A stretch of DNA of 35,937 nucleotides from an uncultured bacterium (GTDB lineage Bacteria > Actinomycetota > Coriobacteriia > Coriobacteriales > Coriobacteriaceae), in contig CAJMRD010000006.1 of NCBI GenBank assembly GCA_905215725.1, forward strand, positions 1-35,937, written 5' to 3'. The position numbers were made by a program, and so were the translations under genes. The first letter of the stretch is position 1, and every line of letters begins with the position of its first letter. The notes beneath the pieces are model-generated. The model ran no database searches and was not told where the DNA came from. It saw only the letters and a program-made list of their open reading frames with translations. Positions 8,417-16,305 of the stretch are shown here, piece by piece.

Positions 8417-8587
8417 ATGTTCAATGCTATCGCGCATGCCTTGCTTGCCCTTGCGCCCGAGTTCGATGCTGCAAAGGTCGAAGACGTTCCTATGAGCCTG
8501 AAAGCCTGGATCGATGGATCGCAGGGCAACATTCGGAGGGAGACATTGGGCGCCAAGTGCATGGCACGTCACTTCTTTGCAAATTAG
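8417..8587 (+). CDS. small protein of 56 residues between argG and argH, unknown function
   Basis: The ORF opens with ATG 8417, with GAGGAG (8403-8408) eight bases before it. It starts MFNAIAHALLALAPEFDAAK, continues with a polar stretch (SLKAWIDGSQGNIRRE) and ends CMARHFFAN. The first 14 residues could form a short hydrophobic helix, but no full membrane span or known motif is visible. Codon use is like that of its neighbours. It lies after the argG hairpin and 118 bases before argH, on the same strand. I do not recognise it. It could be a small protein or a second leader controlling argH. Confidence 0.45.
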   Translation: MFNAIAHALLALAPEFDAAKVEDVPMSLKAWIDGSQGNIRRETLGAKCMARHFFAN

Positions 8588-8705
8588 CTATATGGCCCCG
8601 CGCAAGGTGGGGAATATGTAAAACTAGCGGTTGAAAAATCGCTTTAGCGATATGGCGCATTGCTTTGGGCGCTTGTTTTGGTATTTGGAGAAAGGGGACG
8701 ATTCC

Positions 8706-10136
8706 ATGGCTCTTTGGGGCGGTCGTTTTGAGGCGGGCGTGGCTGAGGTCACGCAGGAGTTTGGCGCGTCGCTGCCGGTCGACAAACATCTCTATAAGCA
8801 GGATATCGCCGGCTCTAAGGCGCATGCCAAGATGCTGGCGGCCCAGGGCATCATCAGTGCCGAGGACGAGCAGGCGATTGCCAAGGGCCTGACCGGAATC
8901 GAACAGGATATCGATGCCGGCAACTTTACCTTCGACATCAACGACGAAGACATTCATATGTCCATCGAGAGCGAGCTGACGCGTCGCATCGGCGAGGCCG
9001 GTAAGCGCTTGCATACCGGACGTTCGCGCAACGACCAGGTGGCGACCGACACACGCCTGGGCGTCAAGGCGCTGGCCAAGGAGCTCATGGAGGCCAATCT
9101 TGAGCTGCGCCATGTGCTGGTGGATGCGGCCAAGAAGTACGACAAGGTGATTCTGCCGGGCTACACGCACATGCAGCACGCTCAGCCCGTGCTGCTGTCG
9201 CATCATCTGCTGGCGTATTCCTGGATGTTCGCGCGCGACTTTACGCGCCTGAAGGCCGCCTTTGATGCCGCCGACAACTGCCCGCTGGGTGCTGCCGCGC
9301 TTGCCGGTACGAGCTATCCGCTCGATCGTCAGATGACGGCTGCCGAACTTGGCTTTGCGGGTGTGATTCCCAACTCGCTCGATGCGGTTTCCGACCGTGA
9401 TTTCCTGCTCGATCTGCATTACGCCGGATCCGTCATGGCGATGCACCTGTCGCGTCTTTCCGAGGAGATCGTGCTGTGGTCGAGCTCCGAATTTGGCTTT
9501 ATCACGCTTTCCGACTCGTACTCCACCGGCTCGTCCATCATGCCGCAGAAGAAGAATCCCGACTTTGCCGAGCTTATCCGCGGCAAGAGCGGCCGAGTCT
9601 ATGGCAACCTGGTGCAGCTGCTCGTGACCATGAAGGGCTTGCCGCTCGCTTATAACAAGGACTTGCAGGAGGACAAGGAGGGCGCGCTCGATACCGCCCA
9701 TACGCTCATGCAGTGCCTGTCCGTTATGGCCGGTATGATTTCGACCTGGACCGTCAACGAGGATGCCATGGCGCGTGAGTGCGGCGTGGGGCACCTTGCC
9801 GCCACCGATGTTGCCGATTACCTGGCCAAGCGTGGCCTGCCGTTCCGCGAGGCGCACGCCGTGGTGGGCCATTTGGTCCTGATGTGCGAGAAGCGCGGCT
9901 GCAATCTTGAGGACCTGCCGTTTGAGGTGTTCCAGGAGGCAAGCCCGCTCTTTGAGCACGACATAACCGAGGCGCTCGACATCCCGTCGATTGTCGCCGC
10001 GCGCACGACCGAGGGCGGTACCGCCCCTGCCGCCGTTGCCGTGCAGCTGCAGCGTGCCGAGGCACAACTCGTTGCCGACGAAGGCGTGTTTGGATCGCTG
10101 ACCAAGGTCGTCGAGATGGGCCACGGGATAAAGTAA
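8706..10136 (+). CDS. argH: argininosuccinate lyase
   Basis: A 476-residue cytosolic enzyme that splits argininosuccinate into arginine and fumarate. It is a member of the fumarase/aspartase superfamily. The N-terminus MALWGGRFE is typical of ArgH. Further on come HTGRSRNDQ, YTHMQHAQPV (catalytic His region) and the superfamily signature GSSIMPQKKNPDF at about residues 275-287, whose flexible loop carries the catalytic Ser. Length is normal. The start is ATG 8706, with AAAGGGG (8691-8697) eight bases upstream. It follows argG at a distance of 522 bases with a hairpin and a small ORF between them, so the two need not be made in equal amounts. Confidence 0.97.
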   Translation: MALWGGRFEAGVAEVTQEFGASLPVDKHLYKQDIAGSKAHAKMLAAQGIISAEDEQAIAKGLTGIEQDIDAGNFTFDINDEDIHMSIESELTRRIGEAGKRLHTGRSRNDQVATDTRLGVKALAKELMEANLELRHVLVDAAKKYDKVILPGYTHMQHAQPVLLSHHLLAYSWMFARDFTRLKAAFDAADNCPLGAAALAGTSYPLDRQMTAAELGFAGVIPNSLDAVSDRDFLLDLHYAGSVMAMHLSRLSEEIVLWSSSEFGFITLSDSYSTGSSIMPQKKNPDFAELIRGKSGRVYGNLVQLLVTMKGLPLAYNKDLQEDKEGALDTAHTLMQCLSVMAGMISTWTVNEDAMARECGVGHLAATDVADYLAKRGLPFREAHAVVGHLVLMCEKRGCNLEDLPFEVFQEASPLFEHDITEALDIPSIVAARTTEGGTAPAAVAVQLQRAEAQLVADEGVFGSLTKVVEMGHGIK

Positions 10137-10188
10137 GGGTTTGGCCGAAGCCGTTTTTGCCATTTATTGAGGAATCGTATTTTGCTTT

Positions 10189-10221
10189 ACGGGCGTCTGC
10201 TGATGTGGGCGTCCGTATTTT
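10189..10221 (+). terminator. intrinsic terminator of argH
   Basis: ACGGGCGT (10189-10196) pairs with GCGTCCGT (10209-10216) through six Watson-Crick pairs and two G-U pairs, then ATTTTGTTG. It lies about 50 bases past the argH stop. From here to 10380 I see no gene. Confidence 0.7.
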
Positions 10222-10387
10222 GTTGCTATGGGGGAGAGGCTTGTCGAGAACTTCTGTAGGACCTTTGGGCAGGTTGTGAAGGGGGTACGTTTGCGGGCGG
10301 CAACCGACCGTCTGCTCTGTTCGATACGGTTGATGGGCAGTCGGATGGTACTCTAATCGGGCTTCGAAACAGAAGTGACACATATGG

Positions 10388-10458
10388 AACGCTTCAATAA
10401 ATTGCAACGTTTCAATAAACAGCTTTTTGTTTAACTGCAGCTAAAACTCTGTTACGAT
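10388..10458 (+). promoter_or_regulatory. ndk promoter with tandem 14-base repeats upstream
   Basis: The likely promoter is TTTAAC (10430-10435), a 17-base spacer and TACGAT (10453-10458). Immediately before it, AACGCTTCAATAAA (10388-10401) and AACGTTTCAATAAA (10406-10419) form a direct repeat with an 18-base period (13 of 14 identical). The second copy is part of TTGCAACGTTTCAA (10402-10415), a near-palindrome with a central CG of the kind bound by LacI-family regulators. Regulator binding is inferred. Confidence 0.45.
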
Positions 10459-10521
10459 GCAGTCCAGGCGGGTGCCGGAATGGGACTTGGGCACACGCGA
10501 ACCTACTTGAAAGGCTACCTT

Positions 10522-10926
10522 ATGGCTATCGAGAAGACCTTCATCATGATTAAGCCCGACGCCGTGCGCGACCGCAAGATCGGCGAGATTGTTGCTCGCA
10601 TCGAGCGCAGCGGCCTTGTCATCGAGCGCATGGAGATGACCACGCTCGAGCGCGCTACCGTCGAGGAGCACTACGCCCATCTGGCCGATAAGCCCTTCTT
10701 TGGCGGTCTCTGCGACTTTATGACGAGCGGTCCGGTCGTCAAGATGGTCGTTTCCGGTCTCTCCGCTGTCTCCAAGATGCGCACCCTCATGGGCGCTACC
10801 AACCCGCTTGACGCTGCCCCTGGTACCATCCGCGGCGACTTTGCCGTCGATGTCAACGCCAACGTGATTCACGGCTCCGACTGCCTGGAGAACGCCGAGA
10901 TCGAGATCAAGCGCTTCTTTGGCTAA
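10522..10926 (+). CDS. ndk: nucleoside diphosphate kinase
   Basis: A 134-residue enzyme that transfers the gamma-phosphate between nucleoside triphosphates and diphosphates through a phospho-histidine. It starts with the typical EKTFIMIKPDAV, followed by RKIGEIVARIE, the GATNPLDAAPGTIRGDF loop, and the active-site His117 in NVIHGSDCLENAEIEI. Length is standard. The ATG at 10522 has GAAAGG (10509-10514) before it. It is a stand-alone unit with its own promoter and a strong terminator. Confidence 0.98.
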   Translation: MAIEKTFIMIKPDAVRDRKIGEIVARIERSGLVIERMEMTTLERATVEEHYAHLADKPFFGGLCDFMTSGPVVKMVVSGLSAVSKMRTLMGATNPLDAAPGTIRGDFAVDVNANVIHGSDCLENAEIEIKRFFG

Positions 10927-10964
10927 ACCAGCTTTGACTCCTTAAAGCTGTTAGCGTGTGGCTT

Positions 10965-10998
10965 GGGCGCCGCGGAACTCCATCCGCGGCGCCCTTTT
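10965..10998 (+). terminator. intrinsic terminator of ndk
   Basis: A perfect 12-bp stem GGGCGCCGCGGA (10965-10976)/TCCGCGGCGCCC (10983-10994) with a 6-nt loop, followed by TTTTATT. Confidence 0.93.
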
Positions 10999-11016
10999 AT
11001 TCCAAAATCTATGAAA

Positions 11017-11049
11017 GGGCCCGCTCGGACATGAGTTCCGAGCGGGCCC
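11017..11049 (-). terminator. intrinsic terminator of rpiB
   Basis: A perfect 13-bp stem (11017-11029 with 11037-11049) and a 7-nt loop. On the minus strand it is followed by TTTCAT. It lies 28 bases past the rpiB stop. Confidence 0.88.
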
Positions 11050-11077
11050 CTGTTGTTAGCTTGTGGCACTGAGTAGT

Positions 11078-11545
11078 TTAGGCCTCGTCGACGACCTTAA
11101 GGCCGCGCGTGTGGTCGATCTCGTTGAGGAGGTTAACGCGACGCTCGTGACGACCGCCCTCAAACTCGGCGTCGAGCCACTCGTCGACAATCATCTTAGC
11201 GAGCTCGGAGCCCACGACGCGGGCGCCAAAGGCGAGCACGTTGGTGTTGTTGTGCATACGGGAGAGCTTGGCGCTGAAGGGCTCGGAGCACACGACGGCG
11301 CGCACGCCCTCTACCTTGTTAGCAGCCAGGCTGATACCGACGCCGGTGCCACAGATGAGGATGCCCAGGTCGACGTCGCCGTTGGCAACGGCCTTACCCA
11401 CCTTGTAGCCGGCGATGGGGTAGTCAAAGCTCTCGGAGGTGTCGGTGCCAAAGTTCACGACCTCGCAGCCGCGCTCCTTCAGGTGCTCGGAGATGATGTT
11501 CTTGAGCTCGACGGCGGCGTGGTCGTTACCGATACCGATCTTCAT
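11078..11545 (-). CDS. rpiB: ribose-5-phosphate isomerase B
   Basis: A 155-residue RpiB/LacA-family sugar-phosphate isomerase linking ribulose-5-phosphate and ribose-5-phosphate in the pentose phosphate pathway. Signature pieces: KIGIGNDHAAVELK at the N-terminus, ICGTGVGISLAANK with the catalytic Cys65, and RMHNNTNVLAFGARVVG with His98 for ring opening. An allose-6-phosphate isomerase is a close relative, but no sugar operon surrounds it. The ATG at 11545 has AGAGGAA upstream. A much longer reading frame upstream is antisense to the cysteine desulfidase and not real. It diverges from the next gene. Confidence 0.95.
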   Translation of the reverse strand: MKIGIGNDHAAVELKNIISEHLKERGCEVVNFGTDTSESFDYPIAGYKVGKAVANGDVDLGILICGTGVGISLAANKVEGVRAVVCSEPFSAKLSRMHNNTNVLAFGARVVGSELAKMIVDEWLDAEFEGGRHERRVNLLNEIDHTRGLKVVDEA

Positions 11546-11627
11546 GGATGGTTCCTCTCTGGTCTGTGCGGCGCAAATGCTAAAGGTGTTTACCGCGTTC
11601 GACTGCATGATAGCGCGACTCTTGCGT

Positions 11628-11646
11628 AAACGCTCGGGCGTTTTTT
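11628..11646 (+). terminator. small hairpin with U-run in the rpiB/desulfidase gap
   Basis: AAACGC-TCGG-GCGTTT (11628-11643) followed by TTT looks like a short intrinsic terminator. Nothing on this strand lies just upstream of it, so it may end antisense or leader transcripts, or be chance. Confidence 0.35.
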
Positions 11647-11815
11647 GGTCAAACGCTTTAGCAATCATGAACATCAGTTCACCATGATAATTACCGCCAA
11701 TTTCTCTCTGGCTGCCGTCTGCCGGAACCCGACTTGCGGTTTTGAGGACCTTGGTATCAAATGAAGAAGTTGAGTATGTATAAGAAGTAACTCGTTGTGT
11801 ATACAGGAGGCACCA

Positions 11816-13135
11816 ATGTCCACCGATTCCATCCGCGACGCCGCGTTTTGCGATGTTTTGAACCGCGAGCTTGTCTGCGCGCTCGGCTGTACCGAGCCCA
11901 TTGCCGTTGCCTATGCAGCAGCGCTGGCGAGCCAGACGCTCGGTTGCGAGCCCGATCATATGGATGTTGCCTGCTCGGGCAACATCATCAAGAACGTTAA
12001 GAGCGTGACCGTGCCCAACTCGGGCGGTATGCACGGTATTGAGGCCGCGGCCGTGCTGGGTGCCGTGGGCGGCGACGCTAAGAGCGCGCTCGAGGTGCTC
12101 GAGAGCGTTAACGATGAAGACCGCGCTCGCGTGGCCGAGCTCCTCGCCGACGCCGGCTACTGCGATGTGTCGCTTGTCGAAGGTGTGCCCAACCTCTACA
12201 TCAAGGTGACTGCGACGGCCGGGGGCCATACCGCGGTCGTCGAGATTACCGATCACCACACTAATGTCACGTGCCATACGCTCGATGGTATTCCGGTATG
12301 CGGCAAGTCGGCGGGGGAGTGTGCCGCCTGCGCCGAGCGCGTGGTGGCCGAGCGGGCGGCGGATAAGGCCGATACCCCTATGAGCATTGAGTCCATCATC
12401 GACTTTATCGAGGACGGTGACATTGAGGACGCCCGCGCTGCCGTTGAGCGTCAGATTGAGCTGAATGGCGCAATCAGTGCCGAGGGCCTTGCGCACGCTT
12501 GGGGCGCCGAGGTGGGTCGTACGCTGCTGGGTGCTCGTGCCGATGACGTCGCCTGCCGTGCTCGTGCCCGTGCGGCCGCCGGGTCCGACGCCCGCATGAA
12601 CGGCTGCGCACTGCCGGTCGCCATTGTGTGCGGCTCGGGCAATCAGGGCATTACCTGCGCATTGCCCGTCATGGAGTATGCCGAGTACCTGCGTTGCGAC
12701 CACGAGCGCTTGGTGCGCGCCGTGATGCTGTCCGATCTTATCGCCGTGCATATCAAGAGCTATATTGGTGCGCTCTCGGCGTTTTGCGGTGCTATTTGCG
12801 CCGCGTGCGGCGCCGGCGCTGCGATTACCTGGCTGTGCGGTGGCACGCGCGAGCAGATTGGCGCGACGGTCTCGAATACGCTCGGTAACGTGGGCGGCAT
12901 CGTGTGCGACGGCGCCAAGGCGAGCTGTGCCGCCAAGATCTCGGCTGCCGTCGATGCGGCGATTCTGGGCCATGATATGGCCATGCAGGGTCGCGGCTTC
13001 CGCGCCGGCGAGGGCCTGATCCAAGATACCGTTGAGCAGACAATCGCCAGTATGGGCTACGTAGGCCGCGTGGGCATGAAGGACACCGACATCGAGATCC
13101 TCAACATCATGATCGGCAAAACCCAAGTGTGCTAG
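11816..13135 (+). CDS. cyuA: L-cysteine desulfidase (CyuA/UPF0597 family)
   Basis: A 439-residue enzyme of the YhaM/CyuA family. Members break L-cysteine into pyruvate, ammonia and sulfide using a [4Fe-4S] cluster and occur in strict or facultative anaerobes. Visible traits are ELVCALGCTEPIAVAYA near the N-terminus (Cys21, Cys25), the CSGNIIKNVKSV and VPNSGGMHG loops, the Cys-rich C-terminal half with MNGCALPVAIVCGSGNQG, and GGIVCDGAKASCAAKI. Length fits. The start is ATG 11816 with GGAGG five bases upstream. It ends by overlapping the convergent HAD gene by four bases. An alternative is a related serine-dehydratase-like activity. Confidence 0.88.
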   Translation: MSTDSIRDAAFCDVLNRELVCALGCTEPIAVAYAAALASQTLGCEPDHMDVACSGNIIKNVKSVTVPNSGGMHGIEAAAVLGAVGGDAKSALEVLESVNDEDRARVAELLADAGYCDVSLVEGVPNLYIKVTATAGGHTAVVEITDHHTNVTCHTLDGIPVCGKSAGECAACAERVVAERAADKADTPMSIESIIDFIEDGDIEDARAAVERQIELNGAISAEGLAHAWGAEVGRTLLGARADDVACRARARAAAGSDARMNGCALPVAIVCGSGNQGITCALPVMEYAEYLRCDHERLVRAVMLSDLIAVHIKSYIGALSAFCGAICAACGAGAAITWLCGGTREQIGATVSNTLGNVGGIVCDGAKASCAAKISAAVDAAILGHDMAMQGRGFRAGEGLIQDTVEQTIASMGYVGRVGMKDTDIEILNIMIGKTQVC

Positions 13136-13890
13136 GACAGTTCGTCGGCTACTTGGTGTTCGTAGAAGGCTTCTACTACGGCGTTAAAGTCGCGGGCGAA
13201 GCCTTCCATGGTTCCGCGCCAGGTGGCTCGGCCGGGTTTTCCCTGGCCAACATAGGCAGTTTGAATGCCGCAGGCGGGACTGGGGAAGTCGCGCTTGGGA
13301 TCGTTGCCCACCATAAGGACCTCGTGCGGCTCGAGCCCCATCACCTGAAGCTGCTCTAGATAGTAGGTGGCGTCGGGCTTGCAGCGCGTTGCGTTGCCCA
13401 TGTGCGTCACGAGTTCAAAGGGTGCGTCGGTTAGCTCGCCCCAGCCCATGCGGCACTCGATGGCGCCCTGGGGAAAACTGGGGTTGGTAAAGAGCGCACA
13501 ACGCAGCCCTGCGTCCTGTACGGCCTGGAGCGCGGCGTGTGCGCCCGGCATGGCGTGGGCGTTAATGACATCGTCGTTCTTGTACGGAAGAACTTCGCGG
13601 TCATAGTAGGTAAACGCCTCGTAGATGAGGGGATCGGAGAGGCGGATCCCGCATCGGCGCTCGACCTCTTCTTGGTAAAACTCAAGATTGGTGCGGTTGT
13701 CCGTGCCGCTGCGGCGATTGGCGTTGAGGTCGACCAGGATGGTGCCGAGGCGTGCCATCGTGCCACCGCGGCTGCGGCGCCCGATATCCGCGAGCATCGA
13801 AGAGACATCCTTAAAATAGCGAAGGATGAACGCGTTGAGGTTGATGCTAAGAAGCGTTTCGTCCATATCGAAAACGACTGCTTTGAGCAC
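13132..13890 (-). CDS. HAD-IA family hydrolase
   Basis: A 252-residue HAD phosphatase or haloacid-type hydrolase of unknown substrate. Motif I is VVFDMDETLLS (Asp8 nucleophile, Asp10), right at the N-terminus as usual. Motif II is ALFTNPS, motif III is CKPDATYYLEQL, and motif IV is MVGNDPKRDF. A helical cap lies between motifs I and II. I chose GTG 13890 because AGAAAGG is seven bases upstream and the product begins two residues before motif I. A longer frame to 14061 would add 57 residues unlike any HAD. Its stop codon shares CTAG (13132-13135) with the convergent desulfidase stop. Confidence 0.88.
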   Translation of the reverse strand: MLKAVVFDMDETLLSINLNAFILRYFKDVSSMLADIGRRSRGGTMARLGTILVDLNANRRSGTDNRTNLEFYQEEVERRCGIRLSDPLIYEAFTYYDREVLPYKNDDVINAHAMPGAHAALQAVQDAGLRCALFTNPSFPQGAIECRMGWGELTDAPFELVTHMGNATRCKPDATYYLEQLQVMGLEPHEVLMVGNDPKRDFPSPACGIQTAYVGQGKPGRATWRGTMEGFARDFNAVVEAFYEHQVADELS

Positions 13891-14205
13891 GCGGGCACCT
13901 TTCTCGTAAATTTGATCTAGAGTCGTTGGCTCCGGATACTTTACCCCAAAGCCAAATGCCTTGCTGGTTATCGTCAAGTTGCGGATACGTGTGTTCATAA
14001 GATTACGAAAAAGTCTCCACACGAGTAAAAAATCGCAGTTCACGCTTGAAATCGAACTCATTTCCCCGTAACCTATACGAACGTGATTGCATAAGCGTCA
14101 CATTAGTATCTGTCGGCTCCCGAGTGTTCCTAAACGTTGTGTGCTTGTCGCACCCTTCTGTAGGTCCTAGCAATCGGGGCCCCGTAGTTCGAAAGGGGTC
14201 CACCT
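13891..14205. other. gap between the HAD hydrolase and rpsA
   Basis: This 315-base AT-richer region must hold the divergent promoters of the HAD gene and rpsA. I find TAAAGT on the minus strand near 13940 and TTGCAT at 14087 on the plus strand, but neither has a properly spaced partner. A CGGGGCCCCG palindrome lies about 20 bases before the rpsA start. No gene is visible. Confidence 0.6.
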
Positions 14206-15372
14206 TTGAGTGAGATTCAGAACTCGTCCATTTTCTCTCTTGACGATGTCAACGAGGAGGAGATGAACAACCTCATCGACGGTACGATTACCGACTTTGA
14301 TGAGGGCGATCTCGTTAACGGCACTGTCGTTAAGATCGAGCATGACGAGGTGCTCGTTGACATCGGATTCAAGTCCGAGGGCGTTATCCCGGTCCGCGAG
14401 CTGTCCATCCGCAAGGACGCTAACCCTGCAGACATCGTTGCACTCGGTGATCCCATCGAGGCTCTGGTTCTCCAGAAGGAGGACAAGGACGGTCGCCTGG
14501 TCCTGTCCAAGAAGCGTGCCGAGTACGAGCGTGCTTGGAACCGCATCGAGGAGAAGTTCAACTCCGGCGAGAACGTCGAGGGCGAGGTTATCGAGGTTGT
14601 CAAGGGCGGCCTGATCCTCGACATCGGCCTGCGTGGCTTCCTGCCTGCTTCCCTCGTCGACCTCCGTCGCGTCAAGGACCTCACCTCCTACATGGGCACC
14701 CGCATCGAGGCCCGCGTTATCGAGATGGACCGCAACCGCAACAACGTCGTCCTCTCCCGTCGCGTCGTGCTCGAGGAGTCCCGTAAGGCCGAGCGCTCCG
14801 AGATCCTGTCCAAGCTCAAGTCTGGCATGCGTCTCCAGGGCACCGTTTCCTCCATCGTCGACTTCGGCGCCTTCGTCGACCTCGGCGGCATCGACGGCCT
14901 CATCCACATCTCCGAGCTCTCCTGGAACCACGTCAACCATCCTTCCGAGGTTGTCAAGGTCGGCCAGGAGGTCGAGGTCGAGGTTCTCGACGTCGACCTC
15001 AACCGCGAGCGCATCTCCCTGGGTCTCAAGCAGACCACCGAGGATCCGTGGCGCGCACTGGTCAAGAAGTACCCCGTCGGCGCTATCGTCGAGGGCACTG
15101 TGACCAAGCTTGTCCCGTTCGGCGCTTTCGTCGACCTGGGCGAGGGCATCGAGGGCCTGGTGCACATCTCCGAGATGGCCAACAAGCACGTCGACCAGCC
15201 TTCTCAGGTCACCCACGTGGGCGACAAGGTTCAGGTCAAGGTCATGGAGATCGACCTCGACCGTCGTCGCATCTCCCTGTCCATGAAGTCTGCTGCTGAG
15301 ACTCTGGGCGTCGAGATCGAGGTTACCCCGCTTCCTTCCGAGAAGAAGGACGAGGAGACCGACGCCGAGTAA
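14206..15372 (+). CDS. rpsA: 30S ribosomal protein S1
   Basis: A 388-residue protein that brings mRNA to the 30S subunit. Four S1 RNA-binding domains can be seen at about residues 30-100, 115-185, 200-270 and 285-360. The last two are the best conserved, with DFGAFVDLGGIDGLIHISELSW and PFGAFVDLGEGIEGLVHISEM. The tail is acidic (EKKDEETDAE). Four domains, not six, is usual for actinobacteria and Firmicutes. The start codon is TTG 14206, with AAAGGGG upstream. A rare start in a gene this abundant may be part of its autoregulation. Codons are highly optimised (GTC, CTC, CGC). The long antisense frame over it is an artefact of that bias. Confidence 0.97.
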   Translation: MSEIQNSSIFSLDDVNEEEMNNLIDGTITDFDEGDLVNGTVVKIEHDEVLVDIGFKSEGVIPVRELSIRKDANPADIVALGDPIEALVLQKEDKDGRLVLSKKRAEYERAWNRIEEKFNSGENVEGEVIEVVKGGLILDIGLRGFLPASLVDLRRVKDLTSYMGTRIEARVIEMDRNRNNVVLSRRVVLEESRKAERSEILSKLKSGMRLQGTVSSIVDFGAFVDLGGIDGLIHISELSWNHVNHPSEVVKVGQEVEVEVLDVDLNRERISLGLKQTTEDPWRALVKKYPVGAIVEGTVTKLVPFGAFVDLGEGIEGLVHISEMANKHVDQPSQVTHVGDKVQVKVMEIDLDRRRISLSMKSAAETLGVEIEVTPLPSEKKDEETDAE

Positions 15373-15396
15373 ATCGGTTTGACGATCACTTGTTTT

Positions 15397-15430
15397 AAGG
15401 GATCCGTCCGCAATGGACGGGTCCCTTTTT
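15397..15430 (+). terminator. intrinsic terminator of rpsA
   Basis: AAGGGATCCGTCC (15397-15409) pairs with GGACGGGTCCCTT (15415-15427) with one T-G pair, followed by TTT. It lies 25 bases past the stop. Farther on, TCCCGCCTC/GAGGCGGGA (15526-15549) forms a second hairpin without a U-run. Otherwise 15431-15675 holds nothing I can identify. Confidence 0.92.
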
Positions 15431-15675
15431 GCATTTGCTGCTGAGGCGCGCGATGCTATCCGTGCGCAATGCTGCCCGGGTTGTCTGTTTGCTATTGGGT
15501 TGTCGGTGCATGAAAAATGCCGACATCCCGCCTCGGGGAGGAGGCGGGAACGTACCGAGTAGACGGAGGGGTGCGGAGCGCGGTCGCGTCTCGACTGACG
15601 ACGTTGCCCATCGACGGGACTATTGTAGCGCATGGGTGGTTCTTGGTTTATCGTGCGAGCGCTTGTGTTGTGCCA

Positions 15676-15702
15676 TTGCCTGCGGCAACGGTGTGCTACA
15701 CT
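15676..15702 (+). promoter_or_regulatory. rnpB promoter (extended -10)
   Basis: TGCTACACT (15694-15702) is an extended -10, with TTGCCT (15676-15681) fifteen bases before the hexamer. It places the start of transcription at about 15709-15711, exactly where the RNase P RNA P1 stem begins. Confidence 0.65.
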
Positions 15703-15710
15703 CTTGCACT

Positions 15711-16073
15711 GCTGAGTGGGCCAGACGGTCGCGCGATGTGCTGCTTGCAGTACGCGTGAGGAAAGTCCGGGCTCCAGAGGGCGGGATGCCGGCTAACGGC
15801 CGGGCGGAGTGATCCGACGGAAAGCGCCGCAGAAAAGAAGACTCCCACCTGCGCCGCAAGGCGTAAAGGGAAAAGCTGAAACGGTGGTGTAAGAGACCAC
15901 CAGCGTCGTGGCAACACGGCGGCTTGGCAAGCCCCATCCGGAGCAAGCGCGAATAGGAACGCTATGGGCCGGCCCGGTCCGCGTTCGGGTAGCGTGCGTG
16001 GAGCTGCACGGTAACGTTCAGACAAGATAAATGACCGTTCACGACAGAACCCGGCTTATCGGCCCACTCAGCA
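15711..16073 (+). ncRNA. rnpB: RNase P RNA, bacterial class A
   Basis: The catalytic RNA that removes 5' leaders from tRNA precursors. Conserved blocks are all present: GAGGAAAGTCCGGGCTCC early (P4/CR-I), the middle GTGTAAGAGACCACCAGC (CR-II/III), ACAGAACCCGGCTTATCGG near the end (CR-V), and a P1 stem in which GCTGAGTGGGCC (15711-15722) pairs with GGCCCACTCAGC (16061-16072). At about 363 nt with full P15-P18-like middle domains it fits the ancestral A type common in actinobacteria. Short frames reading through it are not genes. Confidence 0.96.
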
Positions 16074-16088
16074 CTTTGTTGACGCTGC

Positions 16089-16187
16089 GAACCCGTCAGC
16101 GCGGCAATCTGCCTTTCAAGCCTTCGGGCATGACCATAAGGTCAATGCCTTCGTCTTTCAAGGCACCTTGCTCGCGCTGACGGGTTC
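16089..16187. repeat. 99-nt hairpin directly after rnpB
   Basis: GAACCCGTCAGCGCG (16089-16103) is perfectly complementary to CGCGCTGACGGGTTC (16173-16187). Inside it, TGCCTT/AAGGCA (16110-16115/16160-16165) and GGCATGACC/GGTCAATGCC around an ATAA loop nest further, and CTTTCAAG is repeated directly on both sides. It starts 15 nt after the end of RNase P RNA. It could be a terminator or processing element for rnpB, or a mobile intergenic repeat. The tail has scattered Us (CTTTCGTTT). Confidence 0.75.
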
Positions 16188-16305
16188 TCGCTTTCGTTTA
16201 CGGAATCATCGGTGTTGCCGTTCTATTTACCGGGATTAACGGTACGTTCTTTGCCGTATTATTGAGACTGTTTGTTGCCGCGCTTTATTTTGTTGAGGGG
16301 CTTTG

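Noticed and set aside
15429..15812. Frames reading into and through the RNase P RNA
   Set aside because: They overlap rnpB, whose conserved blocks and P1 stem explain the sequence. No coding motif is present.
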